A stretch of DNA of 64,000 nt from Peribacillus frigoritolerans (GCF_004358755.1 NZ_SMZY01000003.1:310001-374000), one strand, 5' to 3'; shown: positions 37,006 through 45,457, counted from the stretch's first letter. The notes: generated from the letters alone by a model not told the origin. Program-made: numbers and translations.

Positions 37006-37812
37006 TCATTTTACTTCTTTATTTTCGATTGTCAGCTGTTTCGTCTCATCCGAGCTTTTCAGCCATTCGTATACAGACTGAGACAGGTTTTTCTCAATAA
37101 TCCGGTCTGCGGCAGTCGGACGTGAGCTCATGCACTGAGATTCATCAAAGATAAGCTCTTTAAAATCAAGATCCATCTGCTGCTGCAGGAATGCCCCAAG
37201 CAGCTCTGGGCGGATGGACTCATTAATAATCAAGAAAGAGTAAGTTACTCCTTTTTGATCTTTTTTCTTGAGATAATCTGCAGCGTGCATCCACACAGAT
37301 TCTCCGCCTGTAACGACAAGACCATCAACAGCTGACGCCGCATCCCGCATTAAATCAGACAGTTCCTCTCCAGGGAGCTGAACACAGCACACTCTCTGCT
37401 TCATATATAAAAGAGAGCTGATGGTATCTTTTACCTTAAGTACATTTGTTACAACTTCATTTAAAGCGGTATCGTATCCCAGTGAGCTGTCAGATAAAAT
37501 AGAGATTGGGAGAAAGAGCAGCTTCACTTGTGCCAAAGACAAGATGTCGACAGCCATCTTGCTTCCGCCGAATACGATGACAGCGTCATATGTTTCGATG
37601 ACTTTGAGAAAACTTTCCTTGTTCTCAATGATCGTTTTTTCAGATACAGAGCGAACCCAGCTTTCCAGAATTTCTGCCTTCAGTTCTGATAAAACTGTGT
37701 GCCATTCAAGTCCATCTATTACACTGTTCGTTTCAGAGGCGTACTGTGTAATGGCCTGGGTGATAGACTTCGTTTCGTTTATAGTATCGATGCCGAGAAC
37801 TCCGATGCGCAT
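37006..37812 (-). CDS. Degenerate phosphofructokinase-like protein in the gluconate operon
   Basis: A 268-residue protein that follows the ATP-dependent 6-phosphofructokinase fold but lacks its active site. MRIGVLGIDTINETK stands where PFK has the GGDSPG ATP loop; AVIVFGGSKMAVDI (77-90) replaces IGGDGS; LPISILSDSSLGYDTALNEV (101-120) aligns with the TIDND...GFDTALN catalytic region but has lost the catalytic TIDND; RVCCVQLPGE aligns with the RxxxxEVMGR substrate loop; and the C-terminus RPTAADRIIEKNLSQSVYE retains the GGxPTAxDRxLxxxLG helix. It is shorter than PFK (about 320). It lies 38 bases downstream of gntK, the last gene of gnd-gntK-x. A regulatory or scaffold role is possible; catalysis is unlikely. 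Confidence 0.7.
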   Translation of the reverse strand: MRIGVLGIDTINETKSITQAITQYASETNSVIDGLEWHTVLSELKAEILESWVRSVSEKTIIENKESFLKVIETYDAVIVFGGSKMAVDILSLAQVKLLFLPISILSDSSLGYDTALNEVVTNVLKVKDTISSLLYMKQRVCCVQLPGEELSDLMRDAASAVDGLVVTGGESVWMHAADYLKKKDQKGVTYSFLIINESIRPELLGAFLQQQMDLDFKELIFDESQCMSSRPTAADRIIEKNLSQSVYEWLKSSDETKQLTIENKEVK

Positions 37813-37850
37813 GCTATCCCTCTTTCTTTTCTATAGGCTCTTTTCGTATT

Positions 37851-39383
37851 CTATATATGCTTTTGCTGAAAAGCCGCTATGCTTGCGTACTCCTCTTTCA
37901 GAAGGCGTGAAAGGCGAATATAAATAGGTGTTAATTCTTTGTAAACCTCAACATGCTCTGCGATTGGCTTATGATGATGTGTACCGCCAACCATTTCTGA
38001 TACTACATCAAGAGATTCCACATGTCCAAGTCCATATAAACCAAGAAGCGCAGCACCTAAGCATGAGCTCTCAAAGCTTTCAGGAACAGAAACCTCCTGA
38101 TCAAAAATATCCGCCATCATCTGGCGCCATAATTCTGAACGGGCAAATCCGCCGGTTGCCTGAATTTTTTTCGGTTCGCCGATCAGCTCTTCAAGGGCAA
38201 GAAGCACAGTATATAAGTTAAAAATAACGCCTTCTAATACAGATCGTATCATATGTTCTTTTTTATGGTGAAGTGATAGCCCGAAGAAGGATCCTCTCGC
38301 GTTTGCATCCCACAGAGGCGCACGTTCGCCGGCAAGATACGGATGGAAGAGCAAACCGTCAGATCCCGGCTTCACAAGTGATGCAATCTCAGTCAGCACT
38401 TCGTATGGATCTTTGCCTAAACGCTTGGCTGTTTCCATTTCAGAGGATCCTAATTGATCGCGAACCCATCTGAAAATCATTCCGCCATTATTAACCGGAC
38501 CGCCGATTACCCACTTATCATCAGTCAGAGCATAGCAAAAGATCCGTCCTTTTGGATCTGTCACCGGTTTGTCCGTCACTGTCCGGATGGCGCCGCTTGT
38601 ACCGATTGTAACCGCAACAACTCCAGGCTGAATCGCATTAACGCCAAGGTTTGACAATACTCCATCACTTGCTCCGACTACAAACGGAACTTCTGCAGGA
38701 ATGCCCATTTCTGCTGCATAAACAGCATCCAGTCCCGTTAATGAGAATGTAGTATTTACAGGTTCAGAAAGATGTTCAGGCGTTATTCCTGCGACTTCAA
38801 GGGCTTCTTTATCCCAGTCTAGAGACTTCAGGTTAAACAGCCCTGTTGCAGAAGCAATTGAATAATCAATAACAAAACGCTTAAACAGCTTATGGAAAAC
38901 GTACTCTTTGATGGAAATAAATTTAAACGTTTTCAAAAATAAGTCTGTTTGTTCATTTCGGATCCACGTAATCTTAGACAGCGGGGACATTGGGTGAATA
39001 GGTGTGCCCGTGCGCAGATAAATCTCATGACCATTCATTTCTTTTGAAATTGTTTCTGCCCATTTGGCACTTCTGTTATCTGCCCACGTCATGCAATTTG
39101 AGAGCGGTGTTCCATCCCGGTCAACAGCGATGACGCTGTGCATCGCAGAACTGAAAGACACGCACAGCAAATCAGCCGGATCCACTTTGCTGCTTACTTC
39201 CTTAATTGTTTTAATCACAGCTTGAAAGATCTCATGCGGGTTTTGTTCTGCTGTTTCAGGATTAGGCGAGTATAGCGGATACTCCACTCCAAATGATGAA
39301 ACGATTGTTCCGTCTGTTTTAAACAAAACGGATTTTGTACTTGTTGTCCCTATATCGACTCCGATTACAAATTTCTGATTCAT
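37851..39383 (-). CDS. gntK: Gluconokinase (FGGY family)
   Basis: A 510-residue carbohydrate kinase converting D-gluconate to 6-phosphogluconate. The N-terminal ATPase motif is FVIGVDIGTTSTKSVLF (phosphate-1 loop), followed by TWADNRSAKWAE, VVGASDGVLSNLG and GVVAVTIGTSGAIRT (phosphate-2), and the FGGY signature IQATGGFARSELWRQMMADI near the C-terminus. Length and motifs match Bacillus GntK. It is the middle gene of gnd-gntK-PFK-like, directly supplying the substrate of Gnd. Start ATG with GGAGG upstream. Confidence 0.94.
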   Translation of the reverse strand: MNQKFVIGVDIGTTSTKSVLFKTDGTIVSSFGVEYPLYSPNPETAEQNPHEIFQAVIKTIKEVSSKVDPADLLCVSFSSAMHSVIAVDRDGTPLSNCMTWADNRSAKWAETISKEMNGHEIYLRTGTPIHPMSPLSKITWIRNEQTDLFLKTFKFISIKEYVFHKLFKRFVIDYSIASATGLFNLKSLDWDKEALEVAGITPEHLSEPVNTTFSLTGLDAVYAAEMGIPAEVPFVVGASDGVLSNLGVNAIQPGVVAVTIGTSGAIRTVTDKPVTDPKGRIFCYALTDDKWVIGGPVNNGGMIFRWVRDQLGSSEMETAKRLGKDPYEVLTEIASLVKPGSDGLLFHPYLAGERAPLWDANARGSFFGLSLHHKKEHMIRSVLEGVIFNLYTVLLALEELIGEPKKIQATGGFARSELWRQMMADIFDQEVSVPESFESSCLGAALLGLYGLGHVESLDVVSEMVGGTHHHKPIAEHVEVYKELTPIYIRLSRLLKEEYASIAAFQQKHI

Positions 39384-39481
39384 GGTGACTCCTCCTTACA
39401 ATGCCCAAATCAATATTAGAAATGAAAAAGAAGATGCTTGTTATTAAGCCTCTTCCCTTATCATTTCATTGCCTAAACGTA

Positions 39482-40381
39482 TTAATCTTTATTTACGACA
39501 GCATGTCCGCCAAACTCATTGCGCAGCGCTGCGACTACTTTTCCTGAGAATGTATCTTCATCAAGCGAGCGGTATCTCATCATTAAGGATAAAGCGATAA
39601 TCGGCGTAGCAGTCTGAAGATCCAGTGCTTCCTCAACTGTCCATTTTCCTTCGCCGGATGAGTGCATAACTCCCTTAATGCCATCAAGTCTTGAGTCTTT
39701 AGAGAATGCATTTTGAGAAAGCTCCATTAACCATGATCTTATAACTGAACCGTTGTTCCATACTCTTGCAACCTGCTCGTAATCAAAGTCAAACTGGCTT
39801 TTCTCAAGGACTTCAAAGCCTTCTGCAATAGACTGCATCATGCCGTATTCAATGCCGTTATGAACCATTTTCAAATAGTGGCCGCTTCCCATAGCTCCTG
39901 CATAAAGATATCCATTTTCAACACAGATATCTTTAAACAGCGGTTCGATTGAAGCAAACATTTCTTTTTCTCCGCCGATCATCGTGCAGGCACCATTTCT
40001 TGCGCCTTCCATTCCCCCGCTTGTGCCTACATCAAAGAAGTGGATGCCAAGTTCCTTCAATTCGTTTCCGCGGCGAATGGATTCCTTATAATTAGAGTTT
40101 CCGCCGTCAATGACGATATCGCCAGGAGCAAGAAGATCTTTTAATTCTGAAAGCACATTTTCTGTAATAACGCCTGCAGGCACCATCATCCATACCGTTC
40201 TTGGAGCTTTAAGCTTAGAAACTAGATCTTCAATAGAAGATGAACCAGCCGCACCCATATTAGCAATTTTATTTACAGCATCTGAGTCGATGTCAAATGC
40301 GACGACCTCATGTTTATGATCAATTAAATTAAGTGAAAGATTATATCCCATTTTCCCTAAACCGATTAAACCTACTTGCAT
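39482..40381 (-). CDS. gnd: 6-phosphogluconate dehydrogenase, short decarboxylating form
   Basis: A 299-residue enzyme oxidising 6-phosphogluconate to ribulose 5-phosphate and CO2. Dinucleotide motif GLIGLGKMGYNL (4-15), MMVPAG, DGGNSNYKES, GTSGGMEGARNGACTMIGG (substrate loop), and GSGHYLKMVHNGIEYGMMQ with catalytic Lys and Asn. The short form (about 300 residues, YqeC-type) lacks the C-terminal helical domain of GntZ/GndA (about 470). Start ATG 40381 with AAAGGAGTTTTACAAC upstream, 31 codons inside the longest frame. First gene of the gluconate operon, transcribed from a promoter at 40422-40449 overlapped by a CcpA-type site. Confidence 0.94.
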   Translation of the reverse strand: MQVGLIGLGKMGYNLSLNLIDHKHEVVAFDIDSDAVNKIANMGAAGSSSIEDLVSKLKAPRTVWMMVPAGVITENVLSELKDLLAPGDIVIDGGNSNYKESIRRGNELKELGIHFFDVGTSGGMEGARNGACTMIGGEKEMFASIEPLFKDICVENGYLYAGAMGSGHYLKMVHNGIEYGMMQSIAEGFEVLEKSQFDFDYEQVARVWNNGSVIRSWLMELSQNAFSKDSRLDGIKGVMHSSGEGKWTVEEALDLQTATPIIALSLMMRYRSLDEDTFSGKVVAALRNEFGGHAVVNKD

Positions 40382-40421
40382 GTTGTAAAACTCCTTTATA
40401 ACTTGTTTTTGTCCTATAACC

Positions 40422-40449
40422 ATTATACGAAAATTTTTTTCTTGTGCAA
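40422..40449 (-). promoter_or_regulatory. Sigma-A promoter of the gnd-gntK operon
   Basis: On the minus strand TTGCAC (40444-40449) and TATAAT (40422-40427) are separated by 16 bases. Confidence 0.7.
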
Positions 40450-40459
40450 TCGTTTTCAA
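40445..40459 (-). promoter_or_regulatory. CcpA (cre) site overlapping the gnd promoter
   Basis: TTGAAAACGATTGCA fits the cre consensus WTGNAANCGNWNNCW at every defined position and overlaps the -35 element, so it should mediate carbon catabolite repression of gluconate use. Confidence 0.75.
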
Positions 40460-40532
40460 GAAATTTTTTTTCACATTCTTTTTATGCTATACTTTTTTAA
40501 AGTATAAAAATGCAAATAAGATTCCGTATTCA

Positions 40533-40654
40533 TGTCTAGCTGCAGCGCCTAACTCCTCGGTCAGAACGGATCCGTCAAAAAAGTCAAAACCGGACTTTTC
40601 CGCCGGATCCTTATCTGTCTGTCGGAGCTGAGCAAGGCGCTTCCGCTTTTCTTA
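40533..40654 (+). repeat. Bacillaceae-type dispersed intergenic repeat, copy 1
   Basis: A 122-base element starting TGTCTAGCTGCAGCGCC and ending GGCGCTTCCGCTTTTCTTA. Internally it contains paired GGATCCG/CGGATCC arms that form a hairpin. Related elements at 41524-41595 (inverted, truncated) and 50418-50549. Similar sequences are scattered between genes in many Bacillus/Geobacillus genomes. It lies between the divergent gnd and rpiR genes. Confidence 0.7.
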
Positions 40655-40679
40655 GTAAATGTAAGCGAGGTCATACTCT

Positions 40680-41525
40680 ATGGGGCAAAATTGTTTAGGA
40701 AGTATTCGTTCTCATTATGCAAGGTTAAGTGAAAAAGAAAAAAAGATAGCTGATTATATTTTGGAGAACCCGAAAGAAATTATTCATAGCACCATCAATG
40801 AAGTGGCAGATAATCTTGGTGTTGCAGAAGCAACTGTTTTCCGTTTTTGTAAGCGCATAGATTTTAAAGGCTACCAGGCAATGAAAATTGCGCTTGCCTC
40901 TGAAATTATGAGCCCGGTTCAGCAGATTTACGAAGAAATTAATGACAATGACAATGAAAAGGCTGTTGCTGAAAAAGTTTTTCACTCCAATATCCGAACA
41001 CTTGAAAACACCCTTCAAATCTTGGATTTTTCCTCCATTCAAAAGGCTGCCCGCATCCTCTCAAACGCAAACCGCGTTAACTTTTATGGAACGGGAGGAT
41101 CAGCCATTATCGCGATGGATGCCTATCATAAGTTTATACGAACTGGAATTTCGGCCTATGCGTTTATTGACTCACACTTTCAGCTGATGTCGGCTTCACA
41201 GCTGACCGACCGCGATGTTGCCGTCGTGATTTCTCACTCAGGAACGAATAAGGATACCATTAAGGTGATGAATACAGCGAGAAAAAACGGGGCAAAAACC
41301 ATTGGCATTACTGGATTTCCAAAATCTCCAATCGGACAAAATGCGGATGTTTCCCTCTATACAAGCTCAGAAGAAACCGAATACCGGTCAGAGGCGCTCG
41401 CTTCTAGAATTGGCCAGCTGAGTCTAATTGATGCTTTGTATGTAAACATGATGATTTCAAATAAAGATGACGCAAAAAAATCATTGGAAAAAGTCCGGGA
41501 TGCCATCTCGGAAACACGCGTATAA
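40680..41525 (+). CDS. RpiR/MurR-family transcriptional regulator
   Basis: A 281-residue regulator. The N-terminal HTH_6 domain contains RLSEKEKKIADYILENP and EVADNLGVAEATVFRFCKRI; the C-terminal SIS domain (about 125-260) contains NFYGTGGSAIIAMDA and VVISHSGTNKDTIKVM, which binds phosphosugars. It lies between the gnd-gntK operon and gntP, so it is likely the gluconate regulator in place of GntR, sensing 6-phosphogluconate or a related sugar phosphate; this is inference from position. It is flanked by inverted copies of a dispersed repeat, and its own TAA stop is part of the downstream copy. Confidence 0.88.
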   Translation: MGQNCLGSIRSHYARLSEKEKKIADYILENPKEIIHSTINEVADNLGVAEATVFRFCKRIDFKGYQAMKIALASEIMSPVQQIYEEINDNDNEKAVAEKVFHSNIRTLENTLQILDFSSIQKAARILSNANRVNFYGTGGSAIIAMDAYHKFIRTGISAYAFIDSHFQLMSASQLTDRDVAVVISHSGTNKDTIKVMNTARKNGAKTIGITGFPKSPIGQNADVSLYTSSEETEYRSEALASRIGQLSLIDALYVNMMISNKDDAKKSLEKVRDAISETRV

Positions 41526-41595
41526 GAAAAGCGGAAGCGCCCGTTTAGCGCAGGCATGGCAGATCCGTTCTGGCCGAGGAGTTTGGCGATGGTGC
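41524..41595 (-). repeat. Dispersed intergenic repeat, copy 2 (inverted, truncated)
   Basis: Reading plus, it begins AAGAAAAGCGGAAGCGCC and runs to CCGAGGAGTTTGGCG: the reverse complement of the ends of copy 1, with most of the internal hairpin missing. Its first TAA is the rpiR stop codon. Confidence 0.65.
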
Positions 41596-41701
41596 TGAAC
41601 ATGTATGTTCAAAAAAAATAATAATCCTACTCTAATTTAGAGAACCTCCTGGGTTCTCTTTTTTTCTGGCTCATAAAATAAAATATTTTTTCATAAATGT
41701 A

Positions 41702-41730
41702 TTGATTTTAAAAAATATTTTTCATATAAT
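41702..41730 (+). promoter_or_regulatory. Sigma-A promoter of gntP
   Basis: TTGATT (41702-41707) and TATAAT (41725-41730) with 17-base spacing, 56 bases before the gntP start. Confidence 0.7.
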
Positions 41731-41742
41731 CAGAATCACTAG

Positions 41743-41758
41743 TTGAAAGTGCTTTCAA
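41743..41758 (+). promoter_or_regulatory. CcpA (cre)-like site downstream of the gntP promoter
   Basis: TTGAAAGTGCTTTCAA is a palindrome one base away from the ideal TGAAAGCGCTTTCA cre. Placed 13 bases after the -10, where a bound repressor would block elongation. Confidence 0.6.
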
Positions 41759-41785
41759 ATTTTCAAACAAGAAAGGATTTTATCC

Positions 41786-43135
41786 ATGTTATTACTTATT
41801 GTCTTTGCAGCAATCGTTGCTCTTCTTCTGCTCATAACTGTGGCAAAGCTGAATCCTTTTGTCGCTTTAATTGTAACCGCTATCGGTGTTGGTCTTGCGA
41901 CTGGAATGCCGCTAATTTCTACAAATCCCGAGGTGCCTGGCATTATTGACTCGATCAAAGCAGGTATGGGAAATACGTTAGGGTTTCTTGCAATCGTTCT
42001 TGCCCTTGGTACAATGCTTGGCAAAATGATGGCAGAATCAGGCGGTGCCGAGCGCATTGCCAACACTCTGATTGCAAAATTCGGAGAAAAAAATGTTCAC
42101 TGGGCGATGATGTTTGTTGCTTTCATCGTTGGTATACCTGTATTCTTCCAGGTTGGTTTCGTTCTTTTGATTCCGCTTGTGTTCACAATTGCACGCCGAA
42201 CTGGAGTTTCACTCGTCAGTCTTGGCGTTCCGCTTGTAGCCGGTTTATCGGTTGTACACGGTTTAGTGCCTCCGCATCCTGCCGCAATGGCAGCTGTCGG
42301 GATCTTCAAAGCTGATGTAGGCATTACCATTCTTTATTCGATTATTGTCGGTCTTCCGACTGCCATTTTAGCAGGTCCTGTTTATGGTAAATGGATTGGC
42401 AAACGCATCCACAAAACCGTTCCAAAGGAAATTGGCGATCAGCTGACAGAACAAAAAGATGAAAAAGAGCTTCCTGGCTTTTTAAATACAGTTATCACAG
42501 TATTAATTCCTGTTTTCTTAATGCTTTCTGCTTCGATCGCAGAACTGTTTTTATCAAAAGAAAGCACAGCATTTGAAGTATTCCGATTCCTTGGAGATCC
42601 TGTTGTTGCTCTATTAATCGCAACCGTTTACTCATTCTTCAGTCTCGGTTTCTTCCGCGGCATGAACCGTGATAAAATCCTGAAGCTGACAAACGACTGC
42701 CTGGCTCCTACTGCTACAATACTATTAGTTATCGGTGCTGGAGGCGCGTTTAATAAAGTTCTTCTCGATTCAGGCATTGGCGATTACATCGCCCAGCTTG
42801 CACAAGAATCAAACGTTTCACCGATTCTTCTTGCATGGGGAATTGCTGCAATGATTCGTGTTGCAACAGGTTCTGCCACTGTTTCTATGATGACAGCAGC
42901 CGGTATCGTAGCTCCAATTGCAGCTGTAGTTCCAGGTGTAAACCTTGAGCTTCTTGTTTTAGCAACAGGTGCAGGCTCACTCATTCTGTCTCACGTGAAT
43001 GATTCAGGCTTCTGGATGATTAAAGAGTATTTTGGAATGACTGTTAAAGAAACGCTTCAAACATGGACAGTGCTTGAAACAATCATTTCTGTTGCTGCAC
43101 TTGTGTTTATATTGATTCTAAGTATATTTGTATAG
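41786..43135 (+). CDS. gntP: Gluconate:H+ symporter GntP
   Basis: A 449-residue GntP-family permease with about 12 hydrophobic helices. Landmarks: KLNPFVALIVTAIGVGLATGMP, GFLAIVLALGTMLGKMMAESGGAERIA, PVFFQVGFVLLIPLVF, GLVPPHPAAMAAVGIFKADVG and the C-terminal LILSHVNDSGFWMIKEYFGM, all typical of GntP. It imports gluconate for GntK/Gnd encoded on the opposite strand. AAGAAAGGATTTTATCC precedes the ATG. Controlled by its own promoter with a cre-like site. Confidence 0.94.
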   Translation: MLLLIVFAAIVALLLLITVAKLNPFVALIVTAIGVGLATGMPLISTNPEVPGIIDSIKAGMGNTLGFLAIVLALGTMLGKMMAESGGAERIANTLIAKFGEKNVHWAMMFVAFIVGIPVFFQVGFVLLIPLVFTIARRTGVSLVSLGVPLVAGLSVVHGLVPPHPAAMAAVGIFKADVGITILYSIIVGLPTAILAGPVYGKWIGKRIHKTVPKEIGDQLTEQKDEKELPGFLNTVITVLIPVFLMLSASIAELFLSKESTAFEVFRFLGDPVVALLIATVYSFFSLGFFRGMNRDKILKLTNDCLAPTATILLVIGAGGAFNKVLLDSGIGDYIAQLAQESNVSPILLAWGIAAMIRVATGSATVSMMTAAGIVAPIAAVVPGVNLELLVLATGAGSLILSHVNDSGFWMIKEYFGMTVKETLQTWTVLETIISVAALVFILILSIFV

Positions 43136-43141
43136 ATAAGA

Positions 43142-43175
43142 AAAATCCTCGAGCGATTGCTTGAGGATTTTTTTT
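43142..43175. terminator. gntP terminator
   Basis: AAATCCTCGAGC-gatt-GCTTGAGGATTT stem with one G-U pair, followed by eight T residues, shortly after the gntP stop and before the convergent membrane-protein gene end. Confidence 0.9.
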
Positions 43176-43476
43176 ATGGCCTGGTTTTGATTAATTGAAT
43201 AACAGATTTCTCTATGATTTGTTTTCCGTGTAAATAGCTTACAGAATAAGCTGCAGCTGCAATAAATAGAGAGACAAGCAAATAGATCATCCAGTACAGA
43301 TGTGTCCCAGCATGATTGATGCTCAGGGCAAACGCACCCGTGAACCATAAGATAAGATGCAGGAGATGCTGAAGCTTGTATCGCTTTCGCTCAGCTATTG
43401 CCTCAATAAAAAAGACCGTATAGACGACAGCAAGAAGCGCATAAATAATAGAAACAACAACGAGCATAATAAACAT
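43174..43476 (-). CDS. Hypothetical small membrane protein
   Basis: A 100-residue protein that I do not recognise. Three hydrophobic helices (about 1-25, 38-53 and 62-82) separated by a basic loop (ERKRYKLQH) suggest an integral membrane protein. GGAGAGGAG lies 12 or more bases before the ATG, slightly far. It is convergent with gntP and divergent from marR. It could be a real orphan gene; the hydrophobic composition and open length are the main support. Confidence 0.55.
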   Translation of the reverse strand: MFIMLVVVSIIYALLAVVYTVFFIEAIAERKRYKLQHLLHLILWFTGAFALSINHAGTHLYWMIYLLVSLFIAAAAYSVSYLHGKQIIEKSVIQLIKTRP

Positions 43477-43542
43477 GCATGATCACACTCCTCTCCTTCA
43501 TTTTCTCACAATTGATGTCCTCTAAAAAGAAATTTACCCAAT

Positions 43543-43558
43543 AGTTACCCAGGTAACT
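43543..43558. promoter_or_regulatory. MarR operator 1
   Basis: AGTTACCCAGGTAACT, with perfect AGTTACC/GGTAACT arms, lies where the -35 of the marR promoter is expected. Confidence 0.65.
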
Positions 43559-43574
43559 TTTTATGAATTTGTGT

Positions 43575-43593
43575 TATAATTACCTAGGTAACT
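43575..43593 (+). promoter_or_regulatory. marR -10 element overlapped by MarR operator 2
   Basis: TATAAT (43575-43580) overlaps AATTACCTAGGTAACT (43578-43593), a second copy of the operator with one mismatch between arms. Repressor binding to either site would block the marR-MFS transcript. Confidence 0.65.
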
Positions 43594-43613
43594 AATTTTC
43601 AAGGAGAAATGAT

Positions 43614-44048
43614 ATGTCAGAAATCGATCAGAATCTTTTTCACTCCATTCAGCAGCTTTCAAGGCAGCTTACAAAACGGCTGAATGAGGTCCTGCAGCCT
43701 CATGGCCTGTTCAGTGCTCAATGGACTGTTTTATTCACCTTAAAAAAGTATGGAACACTGACACAGACAGAGCTGTGTGAATATCTCTCAATTGAAGCTC
43801 CGCCTATGACCAGAACCATTCAGCGGCTTGTGAAGCAAGGATATGTTCATCAAATTGCAGGTTCAGATAAACGGACAAAGCATATTAAGCTTACAGATCA
43901 AGCAATAAATGATTATGCTCTTTGGGAAAAATCCGTGTTGGAAATGGAGAATGATTTACTCAAAGGAATTCCTGATGACATGCAAGCTCCTCTCCGGACA
44001 TACATCCAGCAGTGGCTTCACCACATAAGAAAGACAGAACGGGGATGA
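43614..44048 (+). CDS. MarR-family transcriptional regulator
   Basis: A 144-residue winged-helix repressor: LNEVLQPHGLFSAQWTVLFTL, LTQTELCEYLSIEAPPMTRTIQRLVKQGYV (recognition helix region) and RTKHIKLTDQ (wing). Start ATG after AAGGAGAAATGAT. It is followed after four bases by an MFS exporter gene, the classic MarR-controlled efflux pair. Two palindromic operators overlap its promoter, implying autorepression released by a compound exported by the pump. Confidence 0.9.
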   Translation: MSEIDQNLFHSIQQLSRQLTKRLNEVLQPHGLFSAQWTVLFTLKKYGTLTQTELCEYLSIEAPPMTRTIQRLVKQGYVHQIAGSDKRTKHIKLTDQAINDYALWEKSVLEMENDLLKGIPDDMQAPLRTYIQQWLHHIRKTERG

Positions 44049-44052
44049 AAGA

Positions 44053-45276
44053 ATGAATGAACAAAAACTATGGACGAAAGATTTTCTCTCTATCTCTTTA
44101 AGCAGTTTTTTTCTATTTTTAACATTTTATTATTTGCTTGTCACACTTCCGATCTATTCTCTTCATGACTTAAACGGCAAGCCATCTCAAGCAGGCCTGA
44201 TTGTGACCATTTTCCTGCTCGCAGCGATTGTGATCCGTCCTTTTGCGGGAAAGTGGATTGAGCGCTACGGAAAAAGGATTGTACTGATATCCTCTCTTTC
44301 TATCTTTGCTTTAGGATCTCTTCTCTACTATTTTACAAATACAATGAACGGATTGTTTCTTCTCCGCTTTTTTCACGGAATTGGATTCGGTATGGCTACA
44401 ACAGCTGCAGGAGCGATTGTTGCAGATATTATTCCTGAAACCCGCCGCGGGGAAGGAATGGGCTACTATGCGATGTCAATGAATCTTGCCATGGTCATCG
44501 GTCCTTTTCTAGGACTTACCGCAATGGAAGAATGGGGAACAGCAGTGATGTTCGGCATCTGTATTTTTACTGCCTTTTTCTCTCTGTTCTCAGGTCTTAT
44601 AATCAAGCTGCCAAAGGCTGTAAAGGCAAGCAGCAAAGTGATGCCTTCAGTTGACAACAAAGGTTTGAAAGGATTATTTGAACCTACAGCGATTTCGATT
44701 GCCCTTGTTGCAGGATTATTTGCCCTTGTCTATGCTTCTATTCTTTCGTTTGTTTCGGTTTATGCAAAAGAAATAGGCTTAATTGAGGCAGCAAGCTACT
44801 TCTTTGTCGTATATGCCATCGTTATGCTGATTGCAAGACCATTCACAGGAAGATGGTTTGATCAATACGGGGCAAACGTTATTATTTATCCTGCGATTGT
44901 TTGTTTTGCTGCAGGCATGGTGCTTTTAAGTTTGGCGGATACATCGTTTACCTTTTTACTATCTGCAGCTCTTATCGGCTTAGGCTGGGGAACGCTGTTT
45001 CCAAGTTTTCAAACGATTGCTATTCAGTCTGCTGAACCTAAGCGGAGAGGGCTTGCCACCGCAACCTTCTTATCCATTTTTGATATCGGAATCGGAATTG
45101 GCTCCTTCCTTGTAGGTGTCATCACGACTAAACTTGCTTTCAGTTCTCTGTATTTCTTCAGTTCATTTTTCATCCTGGGATGCCTCGCCGTGTATTATTT
45201 TTTGCACGGCAGAACCGCAGCTTCTGCTAAAGAAGAGAAATCAGAACCAGAAATTTATTTAAAAGCAAATGGATAA
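44053..45276 (+). CDS. MFS-family efflux transporter
   Basis: A 407-residue major facilitator with 12 helices. The helix 2-3 loop GKWIERYGKRIVLISSL and motif C-like GIGFGMATTAAGAIVADIIPETRRGEGMGYYAMS are typical of drug:H+ antiporters; the second half repeats GRWFDQYGANVIIYPA. The last helix is followed by a Lys/Glu-rich tail. Second gene of the marR operon, so probably exports a toxic compound sensed by MarR. The substrate is unknown. Confidence 0.9.
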   Translation: MNEQKLWTKDFLSISLSSFFLFLTFYYLLVTLPIYSLHDLNGKPSQAGLIVTIFLLAAIVIRPFAGKWIERYGKRIVLISSLSIFALGSLLYYFTNTMNGLFLLRFFHGIGFGMATTAAGAIVADIIPETRRGEGMGYYAMSMNLAMVIGPFLGLTAMEEWGTAVMFGICIFTAFFSLFSGLIIKLPKAVKASSKVMPSVDNKGLKGLFEPTAISIALVAGLFALVYASILSFVSVYAKEIGLIEAASYFFVVYAIVMLIARPFTGRWFDQYGANVIIYPAIVCFAAGMVLLSLADTSFTFLLSAALIGLGWGTLFPSFQTIAIQSAEPKRRGLATATFLSIFDIGIGIGSFLVGVITTKLAFSSLYFFSSFFILGCLAVYYFLHGRTAASAKEEKSEPEIYLKANG

Positions 45277-45280
45277 TTCG

Positions 45281-45315
45281 AAACCATCACTTCAAATAGG
45301 AGTGATGGTTTTTCT
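45281..45315 (+). terminator. marR-MFS operon terminator
   Basis: AAACCATCACTT / AGTGATGGTTTTT stem with an eight-base loop, right after the MFS stop. Confidence 0.85.
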
Positions 45316-45457
45316 TTTGCACGATGATTGAATTTTTTAACTAACCCCCTTAATACTATTTAAAATACTAATAACAATGATAATTAATATTTATTTTACT
45401 AATAACTAACTCACTGATAAAGTAAAAGGAGAACGAATTGCTTAGGAAGTGTACATC

